DNA of 64,000 nt, from assembly GCF_000695835.1 (NCBI RefSeq), contig NZ_CP007521.1, forward strand, positions 496,001-560,000. The letters run 5' to 3'. The translations under genes were made by a program, and so were the position numbers. The stretch is from Mycoplasmopsis californica (GTDB lineage Bacteria > Bacillota_I > Bacilli_A > Mycoplasmatales > Metamycoplasmataceae). The notes beneath the pieces are model-generated. The model made no database searches, was not told the origin of the DNA, and worked only from the letters and a program-made list of their open reading frames with translations. Within the stretch, counting starts at the first letter, position 1; the number at the start of each line of letters is the position of its first letter. Shown here in pieces: positions 16,587 to 28,090 of the stretch.

Positions 16587-17357
16587 ATGTCGAATAATCC
16601 TGTTAATGTATCAGAATCAATTTCGCTTACGTGAGTATTTTCTTTTGATAGTTGACTAAATTTAATTATTATGTCTCTTATTTTGTCTCCTCTGATCTAT
16701 CAAATATTATTATTTCGTACTTTTTATAAAAAACATAAATTGTTTCATAAAAATCAAGTGTGAATTGCAATTATTAAAAAAGAAAAATTGAAAAACATAA
16801 TAACTTTTTGCCTAATTGGATTTATCGGGGTCGTCATACTTGCAATTACAATGTTGATTGGCGAATTAGGATTCAAAAATACACATAAATGGCAATCTTA
16901 TCGTTGAAGCATTCTCGCATCTATTGTTATATGGTTTGGAATTAGCTTAGTTTGCGGACTGTTATTAATTTTTTCATATAAAAAAATGATAATAAATAAA
17001 AATATTGACTGAGAAACTGTTAAAAATTACTGTTATAAATACAATTTAAACTTCAAAAATAAAAATTTTCAAATTCGCTGACTAGATAATATAACTCACC
17101 AATATGAACCTGAAAATCTAAAAGATACAGATGTTACTTGAAAAAAAGACTATTATTTCTTAAAAACATTTGGTAAAACAAGACTAAATAATCGAATTCT
17201 TAGATATTACTTAGCTAAATCACATACTTTCTTCTTTGAACAAGGTGATGAAATTATGATGCACACACATTTGTTGTACTCTGCCGTAATTAATCAAATC
17301 GCCATAGAAGACCCGGAACAAAATATTGAAAGTATAATTGCTAATTTGCGAAAATAA
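16587..17357 (+). CDS. Membrane protein, three TM segments, 256 aa
   Basis: Not recognised. Hydrophobic segments lie near residues 25-45, 72-95 and 105-130; the last half is hydrophilic and Tyr/Trp/Lys-rich. Its ATG directly abuts the uvrC stop, so it is the last gene of the uvrC transcript. A long perfect hairpin ends the unit. Confidence 0.8.
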
Positions 17358-17398
17358 AATTAAAAACTTAGTTTTAATCCAACTAAGTTTTTAATTTT
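17356..17398. terminator. Bidirectional terminator between convergent genes
   Basis: An 18-bp perfect stem encloses a 7-base loop (17356-17373 with 17381-17398). It contains both the last base of the plus-strand gene and the stop codon of the minus-strand gene. Confidence 0.85.
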
Positions 17399-18092
17399 AA
17401 ATATGACATTTAGGTGTTCCTTTACGTGATTTTCTTATTAAAGACACCTCACCGAATTGATCTCATCCTTCAGTGGTCCAGTCAATTTCGGCTGTCGATT
17501 CAGTATCAACGTTGTCAGCAACTATTGACATTATTTTACGTAATGTTTCGGTTTCAAATATTGTCATCAATGCTGATGTTGTATATGTGATTGCTTCAAG
17601 GTATTCTTCGTAATTTGTTTCATCAACTGCCTCAAGAAATAATAAATTCTTTTGCCCAGCGTTTGTTTTTTCAATGTTTGGCTTATAAATTGAACCTATG
17701 TTTTCGCCATTATTTACATATACATATTTATCATCTAAGTAATCAACCTCTAAACGTCCATAACGTTTAGATATTGGTAAAAGTGAAATTGTGTAGCCAT
17801 TAATAACAGTTAGCATATTAATTACATTTTGCAATGGATCCTGAGTTTCAAAGGATTTTTCGCCAGCTTCAATAATTTTTATAAATGAATTGTCTTTAAC
17901 AACCTTTGTGGCAAGTTCTTGCTTAAATTTCTCAATTTTCGCCTCATTTTTCAAGGTTTCCAGTGCAGATTTTTTTAATTCATCATATGCTTTTTGATTT
18001 TTAATCACATTCTCAAATTCAAAAAGCTTAAATACAGTAATTGTCGCCAAGTGAAGTTGACGTGAAAATCTACGATTGAATAATATTAACAT
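17397..18092 (-). CDS. Hypothetical protein, 231 aa
   Basis: Not recognised. The start follows AAAAAAGGAG. The first 75 residues are basic and helical; the middle contains LLPISKRYGRLEVDYL and looks globular; the end is KSRKGTPKCHI with one Cys-His. No signal peptide or clear TM segment is seen. Its stop codon lies inside the shared terminator stem. Confidence 0.75.
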
Positions 18093-18211
18093 TTAACTCC
18101 TTTTTTGTTTCTTAATGTCTTTATTTTTCGAGTTTTACATTTGCGCTTAAATGTAAATATTCTCATAATTTGCTATTTAATTATACAGAGAGAATAAAAA
18201 ATAATGCAATA

Positions 18212-19159
18212 CTAAACTTCTAATTTCTGCATTATTTCCACTAATTTTTTTGCTATTTTCCACTCTCGTTGTGTGTGGGCTGTATTAGTTAGCATTCATA
18301 ACGACGAATTAGGTAGCTTTTGATGCAACTCATAAGCGCCACTTGGCCGACAATCTAAATCATATTCACCATGAATAATGTGTGTTGGTATGTGTTTTAT
18401 TCTTTCCACATTGTCCAGAATATAGTTTTCCGGCATAAATCCTTTATTTTTAAAATAATAATTCTCAATGTACGAAATTTCAGCCGTTGACTTAAAGTCT
18501 TTAAAAACATCAATTTTAATTTTCTTCATGCTTATTAAAGCACACTCTCATTCACATCAAGCAGCTAATGCAGCTTTTTTTGTTTCTTCATCACCAAAAT
18601 TCATTCTTTCAAAATAAGAGTCTACGATATTTTGACGTTCATGCAACCCAAGAGGTTCAATAAATTTTGCAAACTCTTTTGGACGCATATAACTAGCGCC
18701 TTCTTGAAATAATCAATCAATGTCGCTTTGTCTATTTAAATAAATTCCTCGTAAAACCATTGCCGCAACATTATTTGGATATTTAATTGCATAGCATAAA
18801 CTCAACGTTGTTCCTCATGATCCGCCAAAAAGTACTCATTTATCTATACCTAGCAACTTGCGAATAGCTTCCATATCTTCAACTAAAAAATCAGTAGTAT
18901 TATTTTTCATTAACATTGAAGGCTTACTTTGCCCGCATCCTCTTTGATCGATTAAAATAATTTTATACTTTTTAGGATCGAAAAAGCGTCTGCAAACTGG
19001 AGATGTTCCACCTCCGGGCCCGCCGTGTATATAAACTACAGGGATACCTTCAGGATTTCCGCTGATTTCATAATATATTTTATGTTCGCTATCTAATGGT
19101 TGATAAAAATCTTTAAAATATGGCTCAATTGGCGAAAATAGATATTTTAAATATGTCAT
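18212..19159 (-). CDS. pip: Proline iminopeptidase (S33 alpha/beta hydrolase)
   Basis: Releases N-terminal proline from peptides in the cytoplasm, supplying amino acids to an auxotroph. The 315 residues match the family length. Visible motifs are the oxyanion segment HGGPGGG, the nucleophile elbow FGGSWGTT (Ser), the acid in HGEYDLDCRP and the catalytic His in NTAHTQREW; RGCGQSKP is also characteristic. Five or more Trp are TGA. It starts 3 bases after the aspS stop, so the two are cotranscribed. Confidence 0.93.
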
Positions 19160-19162
19160 AAA

Positions 19163-20872
19163 TTATTTTTCTTCTTTAATACAAATGTGTAATTCATCCA
19201 ATTGTGTTTGTTCGACTGCGCCAGGCGCTTGTGTGAATACATCCTGAGCTTTAGCGTTTTTAGGAAAAGCGATAACTTCTCTAATACTTTTCTCTTGTGT
19301 TAAAATCATAACTAAACGATCCAAGCCCAATCCAATACCACAGTGTGGCGGAACACCATATTTTAATGCATCTGTAAATCACCCGAACATTGATTGTTGT
19401 TTTTCGGCACTCATACCAATCATATCAAACATTTTTTGTTGCGTTCTTGCATCAAAAATACGGGCAGAACCAGAACCTAATTCAAATCCATTAAGTACTA
19501 AATCATAACTTCGTGCCATCACTTTGTCTATCTCCAAACGATCCAGCTCTTCAAGTTCATGATCAAATTGCGTAAATGGATGATGGGCAGCTTGTCAAGA
19601 ATTGGTTGTCTCATCATATTCAAACATAGGTCAATCAGTAATTCAAGATAAATGATATTCATTTGGATTAGCATACGAAAACATATCGTTTAATTCAACA
19701 CGAACCGCTCCAAGGGATTTTGAAGCATTTTCATACGTATTAGCAACAATAAAATACGAACCATCTTTATTTCCGCTGTCGATTATCAATTGTGTCACTG
19801 ATTCGGGTGTTTTATTGGCAAAATTTGTATGAGAAATTTGCCCATTTTCTACAACAAAGTAAAACAAGATATTAGCCTTATTTTTAAGCGCTATTTCTGA
19901 AATGTGTTTAAAATCCTTTTTACTGATTAAATTTGGTACATATAACATCCTTCTCGCTTTTGTGTCTTTTATCACTGAAAAATCAGTATTTTCTCAGTAA
20001 TTTTTGATGTCTTGAATTTTGTAACCAAATCTCAAGTCAGGCTTATCAGTACCATAATCTCTAAAGACATCGAAATACTTTAATCTTGTTAAAGGCGTTT
20101 TTAATTCAATACCTAACTTCGCAAAAATATGCTTGAATAGATCTTCTATTATTTTTTGAAAATCATCAACATTTATGAAAGATGTTTCAATATCTAGCTG
20201 TGTAAATTCAGGCTGACGATCTTTTCGCCCGTCTTCATCACGAAAACAACGTGCAAATTGAAAATAACGCTCAAATCCCGAAATCATTAATGTTTGTTTA
20301 AATAATTGTGGACTTTGAGGCAGTGCTCAAAATGAGTTCGAATCACGGGTCGGAACTAAGAAATCACGAGCACCTTCGGGAGTTGAACGTGCCAAAAGAG
20401 GTGTTTCAATATCAATAAAGCCATTTTTATTCATGAACTCACGCACAGCGAACATAACTTCATTTTTTAAAATAATATTGCGTTGCATTTTAGGTCTACG
20501 AAGGTCTAAATAACGATACTTTAATCTTAAATCTTCTTTAACATCAATATCATCCCTAACTGCGAAAGGCAACTCCTCCAATGAAGTTGAAAACACAGTA
20601 TAAGATTCAACAATTATTTCAATCTCGCCAGTCGCCAGCTCTTTATTTACGCTTTTTCGCGCTACCACATTTCCATGTACCTCAATGACGCTTTCTTTGG
20701 TTAATTTTAAGTCCTCTGCAAATACACATTGAACAATTCCGCTACGATCTCTTAGGTCAACAAAAGTCATTTCTCCAAAGCGACGTTTATTAGCGATTCA
20801 ACCATGAAGCACTACTTTTTCACCAATATTTTTAGTTGATAACGAGTTATTATTTATTGATTTAGTAATCAT
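19163..20872 (-). CDS. aspS: Aspartyl-tRNA synthetase
   Basis: Charges tRNA-Asp. The 569 residues fit the bacterial type with the inserted GAD domain. The N-terminal OB fold includes [20 protein letters not shown]. Class II motif 2 is [11 protein letters not shown] and motif 3 is [20 protein letters not shown] for substrate binding is also present. The start follows GGAGG. A TATAAT box lies 28 bases upstream. pip follows 3 bases downstream. Confidence 0.96.
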
Positions 20873-20899
20873 TATTACCTCCGTAAAATGTTAAAAAAA

Positions 20900-20905
20900 A
20901 TTATA
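20900..20905 (-). promoter_or_regulatory. -10 box of aspS-pip
   Basis: TATAAT on the minus strand, preceded by TG (extended -10). It is followed by a short leader containing GGAGG before the aspS ATG. No tRNA-sensing leader could fit in so short a space. Confidence 0.6.
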
Positions 20906-21137
20906 CACTAAATAGCCAAAAATTACGTGCAACACTTATCAAAGTAGTAATGATTATAAAATTTAATAAAAAATATTTTTTATTGAATAGCACATTAAAA
21001 AATTACTTTTGAATAAGTAAAATTATCTATATTAATGAATTATTCTATTATTAATTGAAATGAATTTTCAACGTTAATAAATATTTTGCCAAATATAATT
21101 CTTTGTTAAAATAATAATGCTATTTTATATCTAAGTT

Positions 21138-21200
21138 TATAATATGGCCATGGATAGGATGCGGATGAAAGGCCGCACTTAGGTTGGTTTAGCGCTAAAC
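21138..21200 (+). promoter_or_regulatory. tuf promoter and structured leader
   Basis: TATAAT at 21138-21143 is the likely -10. The leader of about 85 bases holds two compact hairpins: TGCGG/CCGCA (21160-21164 with 21073+100-21177) and the perfect palindrome GTTTAGCGCTAAAC at 21187-21200. AAAGGAAA before the ATG is the ribosome site. The rest of the spacer from 20906 holds only AT-rich sequence. Confidence 0.55.
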
Positions 21201-21234
21201 AAATTTTATTATTTACTGAAAGGAAATAAATAAC

Positions 21235-22425
21235 ATGGCAAAAATTGATTTTAACCGTGATAAAGAACACGTTAATATTGGTACAATTGGTCACGTTGAC
21301 CACGGTAAAACCACTCTAACAGCTGCTATTGCTTCGACATTAGCGAAAAAAGGTTTAGCTGAAGCTCGTGATTACGCTTCAATTGACAACGCCCCTGAAG
21401 AAAGAGCACGTGGTATTACAATTAACACATCACACATCGAATACCAAACAGAAGCACGTCACTATGCGCACGTTGACTGTCCTGGTCACGCTGACTACAT
21501 TAAAAACATGATTACTGGTGCTGCTCAAATGGATGGTGCTATTCTAGTTGTTGCTGCAACTGACGGAGCTATGCCTCAAACACGTGAACACATTCTACTT
21601 TCAAAACAAGTTGGTGTTCCTCGTATGGTTGTTTTCTTAAACAAAACAGATATGCTTTCAGAAGAAGAAGCTGAAATGGTTGACCTAGTTGAAATGGAAG
21701 TTCGTGAACTTCTATCAAAATATGGTTTCGATGGTGACAATACTCCATTCGTACGTGGATCAGCTGCTAAAGCATTAGCAGGCGAACCTCAATGAGAAGA
21801 AAAAATTATGGAATTAATGAACGCTGTCGATACTTGAATCGAAACACCTGTTAAAGAATTTGACAAACCATTCTTAATGGCTGTTGAAGATGTTTTCACA
21901 ATTTCAGGTCGTGGTACAGTTGCTACAGGACGTGTTGAACGTGGTAAACTTAACCTTAACGAAGAAGTTGAAATTGTAGGTCTAAAAGCTACAAAGAAAA
22001 CTGTTGTTACAGGTATGGAAATGTTTAGAAAAAACCTTAAAGAAGTTCAAGCTGGTGACAATGCCGGACTACTTCTACGTGGTATTGAAAGATCAGCTAT
22101 TGAACGTGGTCAAGTTCTAGCTAAACCAGGTTCAATTGTTCCTCACACAGAATTCTCTGCTCAAATTTACGTTCTAACAAAAGATGAAGGTGGTCGTCAC
22201 ACTCCATTCTTTAAAAACTACAAACCTCAATTCTACTTCCGTACAACAGACGTTACAGGTGGTGTTGAATTTGAAGCAGGACGTGAAATGGTTACTCCAG
22301 GTGAAAACGTTGAACTAAAAGTTAAACTTATTGCTCCAATCGCTGTTGAAGAAGGAACAAAATTCTCAATCCGTGAAGGTGGACACACTGTAGGTTACGG
22401 TAACGTTACAAAAATTATTAAATAA
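21235..22425 (+). CDS. tuf: Elongation factor Tu
   Basis: Delivers aminoacyl-tRNA to the ribosome. The 396 residues and motifs are canonical: GHVDHGKTT (P-loop), GITINTSH (switch I), [10 protein letters not shown] (switch II) and NKTD. Its codon use is visibly biased toward a few codons compared with its neighbours, as expected for a very highly expressed gene. Two Trp are TGA. It is monocistronic, with a structured leader and its own terminator. Confidence 0.98.
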
Positions 22426-22437
22426 TAGTTTTTTATT

Positions 22438-22456
22438 ACAAGGGCAATGCCCTTGT
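22438..22456 (+). terminator. tuf terminator
   Basis: ACAAGGGC / GCCCTTGT 8-bp stem with a 3-base loop, followed by TTTT, 12 bases after the tuf stop. Confidence 0.85.
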
Positions 22457-22510
22457 TTTTATATTGTTTAAAGCTATTTAAATATATAATTTAAAATTAC
22501 GTGAGGTATT

Positions 22511-22903
22511 ATGAAAGAATTTATCAAATTTGAAAACGAATCAATTGAAGAGGTAGCAAGCTATGTGCTTAATAATTTAACAGCAAGCAAAATTATTTTA
22601 TTGAATGGCGATTTAGGAGCGGGTAAAACAACACTAGTTAAAAGTATTGCTAAACTCATTCAAATTAAAGATAAAATTACCTCTCCAACTTTTAACTTTA
22701 TGAAAAATTATGAAGGATTAATCCATATTGACGCTTATCATTTAAGCGAAAATTTGGATGAATTTGAAGATTATTACTTAGATAACATAGTTGCAATTGA
22801 GTGATCAGATAACATAACACACAATTACAATAATTATTTGGATATAAGAATTAATTTAGGTGCTGAAAATGAACATATTTTTAAAATAAGAAAGGTAGAA
22901 TAA
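22511..22903 (+). CDS. tsaE: tRNA t6A synthesis ATPase TsaE
   Basis: ATPase that regenerates the TsaB-TsaD complex during N6-threonylcarbamoyl-adenosine formation on tRNA. The 130 residues show the P-loop GDLGAGKTTLVK, the SPTFNF switch and the HIDAYHL and AIEWSDN motifs of the family. A TATAAT at 22485-22490 precedes it. Its TAA shares an A with the next ATG. Confidence 0.92.
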
Positions 22904-23451
22904 TGAAACTTTATCTTGACACTACTGGCGAAAAATTTGTAATAGCCGCATTCAATCAAAACAATAATCTGATAGCTAGTTATATAATTACAGAGCCTAA
23001 AAAAGTACCTCTTATTCCATTTTATTGTGCAAAAATTTGTAATGATTTAAATATTAAAATCAACAAATTTACACATTTTTACACAAATTTGGGTCCCGGC
23101 CTATTCACGGGGGTTAGAATATCTCTGGTATATCTGCGCACAATAGCTATGATAACCAATGCTAAAATCAAAACAATTAGTTCAATGCAAATATTAGCTA
23201 TGCAAAATCCTAATAAAAATGAATTATTTATTAATGCAAGTGGCAATAAACACTATTATTACTCACCTAAAAGTACTGAATTTACTATTGAGGATGTAAA
23301 AATTATGCAGAACAATAACACAAATTTTGATGTGGTTGATTACAATGAATTCTTAGAAAACTTTACACGCTATGAACCTTTATTCAAAGAATGGGATGAA
23401 ATCATAAATATCGAACCTTATTACATTAAATCGCCACAGATTGGAGTTTAG
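22903..23451 (+). CDS. tsaB: TsaB-like t6A complex scaffold protein
   Basis: A divergent 182-residue member of the ASKHA fold. MKLYLDTTGEKFVIAAF at the start and the signature GPGLFTGVRISL identify it. It is shorter than typical TsaB (about 230), with a reduced C-terminal part. It has the expected position between tsaE and tsaD and overlaps the tsaE stop. It probably holds TsaD rather than acting as an enzyme. Confidence 0.85.
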   Translation: MKLYLDTTGEKFVIAAFNQNNNLIASYIITEPKKVPLIPFYCAKICNDLNIKINKFTHFYTNLGPGLFTGVRISLVYLRTIAMITNAKIKTISSMQILAMQNPNKNELFINASGNKHYYYSPKSTEFTIEDVKIMQNNNTNFDVVDYNEFLENFTRYEPLFKEWDEIINIEPYYIKSPQIGV

Positions 23452-23454
23452 TAA

Positions 23455-24387
23455 ATGAGAATTCTCGGAATAGAAACAAGTCACGACGACACCTCAATTG
23501 CACTTTTAGAAGATGGGAAAGTTTTACAATTACACACAATTAGTCAAATAGATTTTTTTAAGGAATTTGGTGGAACAATTCCAGAATTAAGTTCAAGAAT
23601 GCATGTTAAAAACATATCTTTAATTCAACAAATATTACTCAAAAATACTGATTTAAACACTATTGATTATATTGCATATACTGAAAAACCAGGGTTAATA
23701 GGTACATTACAAATTGGTTATTTATTCGCAAATGCCCTATCGATAGCGCTGAATAAACCATTGTTCCCAGTCAACCACTTAGAAGGTCATTTTTATTCAA
23801 ACGCAATCGGAAATATTATTGAATATCCCGCTCTTTGTTTACTGGTATCTGGTGGCCATACACAATTAATGTATGTCGAAAACCCTTATAAAATGAGTGT
23901 TATAGGCGAAACATTAGATGACGCTGTGGGTGAAGCTTTTGATAAAGTCGGTTCAAAATTAGGGCTAGGCTTCCCTGGTGGGCCGATAATAGATAAAATA
24001 TTTAATTCTTACACTGGCGAATATTTAAAATTCACACACCCACACACAGAAAATCAGTATGATTTTAGTTTCAGCGGACTAAAGTCACAAGTTCTTAATT
24101 TTTATAACTCAGCAGTTATGAAAGGTAAAGAGATTGACAAAAAACAAGTGGCAGCAAGTTTTCAATACACAGCGATTGCATACTTAATCAAAAAAGTTAA
24201 ACTAGCAATGCAAAATTATTATTGAAAATCTCTTGTTTTGGCCGGCGGAGTTAGCGCAAATACAGAACTAAGACGACAATTTCTAGAACTTAGCCCTAAA
24301 AGTATTGTCCCATTAAAAGGATATACAACTGATAATGGTGCAATGATCGCTATGTGTGCATACGAAAAAATAAAATTCAAAAATTAA
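23455..24387 (+). CDS. tsaD: tRNA N6-adenosine threonylcarbamoyltransferase
   Basis: Transfers the threonylcarbamoyl group to A37 of ANN-reading tRNAs. The 310 residues include the nucleotide-binding start LGIETSHDDTS, the metal-binding HLEGHFYSN pair, LLVSGGHTQLM, GEAFDKVGSKLGLGFPGGP and VLAGGVSANTELR. It starts 3 bases after tsaB and completes the tsaE-tsaB-tsaD operon. Confidence 0.96.
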
Positions 24388-24606
24388 TTCCTGATAAATA
24401 AATTGAATATCAAAAACCTTTTTAGGTTGTAAGATAAAATAATCATCCTTTTAAATTGCAATTTAATGGTGTAAAAAATACCTAAAACTCTACTTAAATA
24501 TAAATTAATTTAAATTAGAGAATAAAAAAATTCATAATAGATCATATTTAAATATATAATTACAATTATAAGTATAAATATTATATTATGTATAAGAGGT
24601 AAACAT

Positions 24607-24846
24607 ATGGCAATTAAAAAAGATGCAATTAAAAACGTGATCGTTCGTCACATAGGTAAGATCGCTTTAACTAAAAGTGGTTACACAAAAGAATTAAACC
24701 TTGTAGCTTGAAATGAAAATGAACCAAAATACGATATTAGAGACTGAAGCGAAGACCACGCACGCTCAAGTAAAGGTATTACTTTAACAGCCGAAGAATT
24801 AAAAGAGTTAAAACTATTAATTGACAAAGAAGTGGAAAATTTATAA
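24607..24846 (+). CDS. PC4/YdbC-like single-stranded DNA-binding protein
   Basis: A 79-residue protein of the YdbC/PC4 type, recognised by SGYTKELNLVAWNENEPKYD followed by IRDWSEDHARSSKGITLT. Members bind single-stranded nucleic acid as dimers; a role in transcription or repair is assumed from the family. Two Trp are TGA. It has an AAGAGG ribosome site and its own terminator, so it is monocistronic. Confidence 0.85.
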
Positions 24847-24870
24847 TAGATTTTAAAAAATAATGCCAAT

Positions 24871-24885
24871 CCTTAGTATCTAAGG
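24871..24885 (+). terminator. Terminator of the YdbC-like gene
   Basis: CCTTAG / CTAAGG stem with a 3-base loop, followed by GCTTTTTTAT. Confidence 0.75.
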
Positions 24886-24923
24886 GCTTTTTTATATACG
24901 AGACGATTTAGTAGGAGTGTTTT

Positions 24924-25733
24924 ATGATAGAAATTGCAAATAAAGAACAACTTGAAGAAATAATGCAGTTATTGCACACCGATGTTGACAATAACTTCTT
25001 TTTCATTGGAGACATTGAACAGTTTGGCATTAATTCAAATATCCATAAAACACTTATTAAAACTATTGATAACAAAATCAAAACAGTTTTAATCGTTTTT
25101 AACCAAACATTGTTATTTTATGATCCCGAATTTAGATTAAGTTGAGAAGAAATTGAATCGTTAATCAACGAATACAAAATATCTAACATTAATCTTTCTG
25201 AAAAAATGTTTGAGCATTTTCGTTTCAATTTTGAATCAATTTCTCGCTTCACCATCCACGCACAAACGCTTGCTAAATTAGATAAAAAAATCAATATTGA
25301 TAGCTCGATTGTACAAAAAGCAACAATTGATGATATCCCACACATTGTATGGTCACGGCTAAAAATTGCTGAGTTTTCAAGTTTTTCACAATCTTACCAA
25401 GCCGAATTTCAGTCGTATTTACACAGTTTTAAATCAGGTGTACTAAATCCATTTATAATTAAGAATGAAATTGATGGCGTAATAAGCTGTGCGACTATTG
25501 GGATTAACGCCGGCAAAATAAGTGTTATAGGTGGGATTTTTACACTTGAAAAATACCGCAATCAGGGCTTAGCCAAACAAGTTACAGGCGCCTTAGCGAA
25601 CTGAATAATGGACCAAAATCGTACACCTGTCTTGTTTTATCACAATCCTGTGGCAGGGCAAATTTATACACAACTTGGATTTGAACCAATTGGAAAAGTT
25701 TATACAGTTGTTTTAAAGGAGAATCATGTTTAA
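24924..25733 (+). CDS. GNAT-family N-acetyltransferase
   Basis: A 269-residue protein. The C-terminal half carries the GNAT acetyl-CoA site: ISVIGGIFTLEKYRNQGLAK (the R-x-x-G-x-A/G pattern), followed by HNPVAGQIYTQLGFEPIGKV, typical of motif B. The N-terminal half is a divergent domain without a recognisable site. The substrate is unknown. The last 8 bases overlap ffh, whose ribosome site lies inside this gene, so the two are coupled. Confidence 0.87.
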
Positions 25734-27081
25734 TTTTTTGGAAAACAGAATTCAAAAATCAATTCAAAAAATGAATAAAAAAACAATGATTAATGAAGAA
25801 GATATCATTGAAGTTACTCGCGATATTAAAATGGCGTTGCTTGAAGCTGACGTTAACTTAAAAGTTGTAAAAGAATTTGTAAATAACGTTAAACAAAAAG
25901 CCTTAGAATCGCGTCTTGTCGGTTCATTAAACGCCAGTGAACAAATGATTAAAATCGTTCATGCTGAATTACAAGAAATACTAGGTGGAAGTGTTAAAGA
26001 TATTAAAATTACTCGTAAACCATTCATAATTATGATGACTGGTCTTCAAGGATCAGGAAAAACAACTGCTAGTGCCAAAATAGCTTACTACTTACGTAAA
26101 AAAAATTACATCAATAAGCCATTACTGGTTGCAGGCGATATTTATCGTCCAGCTGCCGTGCAACAGCTTGTGACTTTAGCAAAAAGTATTCAAGTGGACT
26201 ATTTTGAAAAAGGTGTAGCAACAAGCGCTCAAAACATCGTTGCTGAGGCACTTACATACGCAAATGAAAATAAAAATGACTTAATTATAATCGATACTGC
26301 TGGACGTTTATCAATTGATGATGCATTGATGAATGAGTTGGAAGATTTAAAGCATATTGCTCACCCTGATGAAATCTTTTTTGTTGCCGATGCATTAAGT
26401 GGCCAAGATATCATTAATGTAGCCTCAACTTTTAATGAAAAATTAAATTTAACTGCAAGCGTAATTACTAAGCTTGACTCGGATGCCCGTGGCGGAGCTG
26501 CATTGAGCCTTGCAAAAGTTCTTGGCTTACCAATCAAATTTATTGGTACGGGTGAAAAAATTTCTAATCTTGATTTATTTTATCCTGATCGAATGGCTGA
26601 TCGAATTTTGGGAATGGGCGATGTTTTAAGCTTAATTGAAAAAGCAGAAGAAGTTTATAATCCTGATGATGCCAGCAACATGATTGCTAAAATTCTTAAA
26701 GGAAGCTTCACTTTGGACGATTTAATGAGTAATTTGGGTCAAATTAAACGACTAGGTAAAATGAAATCTATCTTAAAAATGATTCCTGGTTTAGCAAATA
26801 AAATTAGCGATGACAAAATTAGTGAAGCTGAACAAAAAATGGCTTCATATGAAATATTAATTTCATCAATGACTAAAAAAGAGCGTAAAAATCCCAAATT
26901 ACTAAAACAAGCATCAAGAAAAGCAAGAATTTTAGCGGGCTCAGGGCGTAGTGCTTTTGAATATAATCGCCTAATAAATGATTTTGAGGCAATGAGCAAA
27001 CAAATGAGCGAAATGGCGAAAAAAATTAAATCCGGCAATCTATCAGACTTAAACAAAATGGGTTTGGGCGGGATGTTTTAA
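25726..27081 (+). CDS. ffh: Signal recognition particle protein Ffh
   Basis: SRP54 GTPase that, with the 4.5S RNA, brings membrane and secretory proteins to the translocon. The 451 residues have the N domain, the G domain (GLQGSGKTTA, GDIYRPAA, DTAGR, TKLDSDARGGAAL) and a Met-rich M domain ending GLGGMF. The SRP RNA gene is not in this window. Overlaps the preceding gene by 8 bases and the following ATG by 1. Confidence 0.97.
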   Translation: MFNFLENRIQKSIQKMNKKTMINEEDIIEVTRDIKMALLEADVNLKVVKEFVNNVKQKALESRLVGSLNASEQMIKIVHAELQEILGGSVKDIKITRKPFIIMMTGLQGSGKTTASAKIAYYLRKKNYINKPLLVAGDIYRPAAVQQLVTLAKSIQVDYFEKGVATSAQNIVAEALTYANENKNDLIIIDTAGRLSIDDALMNELEDLKHIAHPDEIFFVADALSGQDIINVASTFNEKLNLTASVITKLDSDARGGAALSLAKVLGLPIKFIGTGEKISNLDLFYPDRMADRILGMGDVLSLIEKAEEVYNPDDASNMIAKILKGSFTLDDLMSNLGQIKRLGKMKSILKMIPGLANKISDDKISEAEQKMASYEILISSMTKKERKNPKLLKQASRKARILAGSGRSAFEYNRLINDFEAMSKQMSEMAKKIKSGNLSDLNKMGLGGMF

Positions 27082-27992
27082 TGATCAATCTACCTGAGTT
27101 CTTTCGTTGGCAATCTGAAAATAAAAGTTTTTATTTTAATGGAGCCAGCCTTGCTGTATATCTAATTTTCGCAATCTTAACCGGCATATCCGTTTTGTTG
27201 CTTTGAACCTTCAAAAGACCTATTTATCGTTGATTTAATGCTAAATCAACACATCTTAGAATATTTTCAACACGAGCTTTAAAAACTACTATTGGCGCTT
27301 CAATAATTGTTTTTATGAGTTTAAGAAGTTTATTGCTCATAGTGTCTAACTATAAAAATATGTATGAAGCATTACCGTTTCATTTGTGCAGATTATTATT
27401 AATTGTTACCGCTTTTTGCTTGCTTTTTAATAAACTTAATTTCATTAAATATTATGGATCTGTTGCCTTAATTGGTGCTCTTGTTGCAATCGTCAATCCA
27501 AGTTTTGATTTTGTTGAACCGATTAAACCACAAAAAATAGGACTTGATTCAATATATTTTTATGATTATATATTTATCCATTGCTTCTTAATTTTAATTG
27601 TCGCCGCAATTTTTGTTATCACACCGACACAATTGAAACCTATTGACTTTTTAATCACGCTAATTCTTTTCATAGCAATCGCACTATTAGCATTTGGAAT
27701 TAATTGATTAACCTATGAATATGCTAGTTCAAATAGCTGAAAAAGTAATTACTTATATCTGGGTAAAGACGACATTAACTCACAAGCAAACTTATTCGGA
27801 CCATTATCAAAATGACCTTGAAATTTAATTACTTGAATTTGTGTTGGATTGCTCGCTCACGGAATTTCTATGATAATTTGAATGGTGCAGGATAAAATAG
27901 TAATAGATTTAATTAATGGGAAATTCAGTATAAAAATTAGACGATCTGAACATTGACATAGATTTAAGGCAAAATCATTTGTAAAAGTTTAG
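27081..27992 (+). CDS. YwaF/TMEM164-like integral membrane protein
   Basis: A 303-residue protein with about six hydrophobic segments. The motif EALPFHLCRLLL matches the conserved PLHLC element of the YwaF (TIGR02206) and TMEM164 families, and the hydrophobic layout agrees. The function of the bacterial members is not established. Several Trp are TGA. It is coupled to ffh (TAATG) and ends the operon before the ssrA promoter. Confidence 0.78.
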
Positions 27993-28072
27993 ATCAACTT
28001 TAAACTTAAATATAAAATAAAGCTAAATTTAAACATATCTTGCTAAGTTCTGCAAAAATTAGCAAATTGTGG

Positions 28073-28078
28073 TATAAA
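28073..28078 (+). promoter_or_regulatory. -10 box of ssrA
   Basis: TATAAA ending 12 bases before the mature 5' end of tmRNA, a suitable distance for a short precursor leader. Confidence 0.55.
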
Positions 28079-28090
28079 TTTAGTGCACAC

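Noticed and set aside
20906-21137. A T-box or other riboswitch before aspS or tuf
   Set aside because: The aspS leader is only about 20 bases after its -10 box, and the remaining spacer has no stems or T-box sequence.
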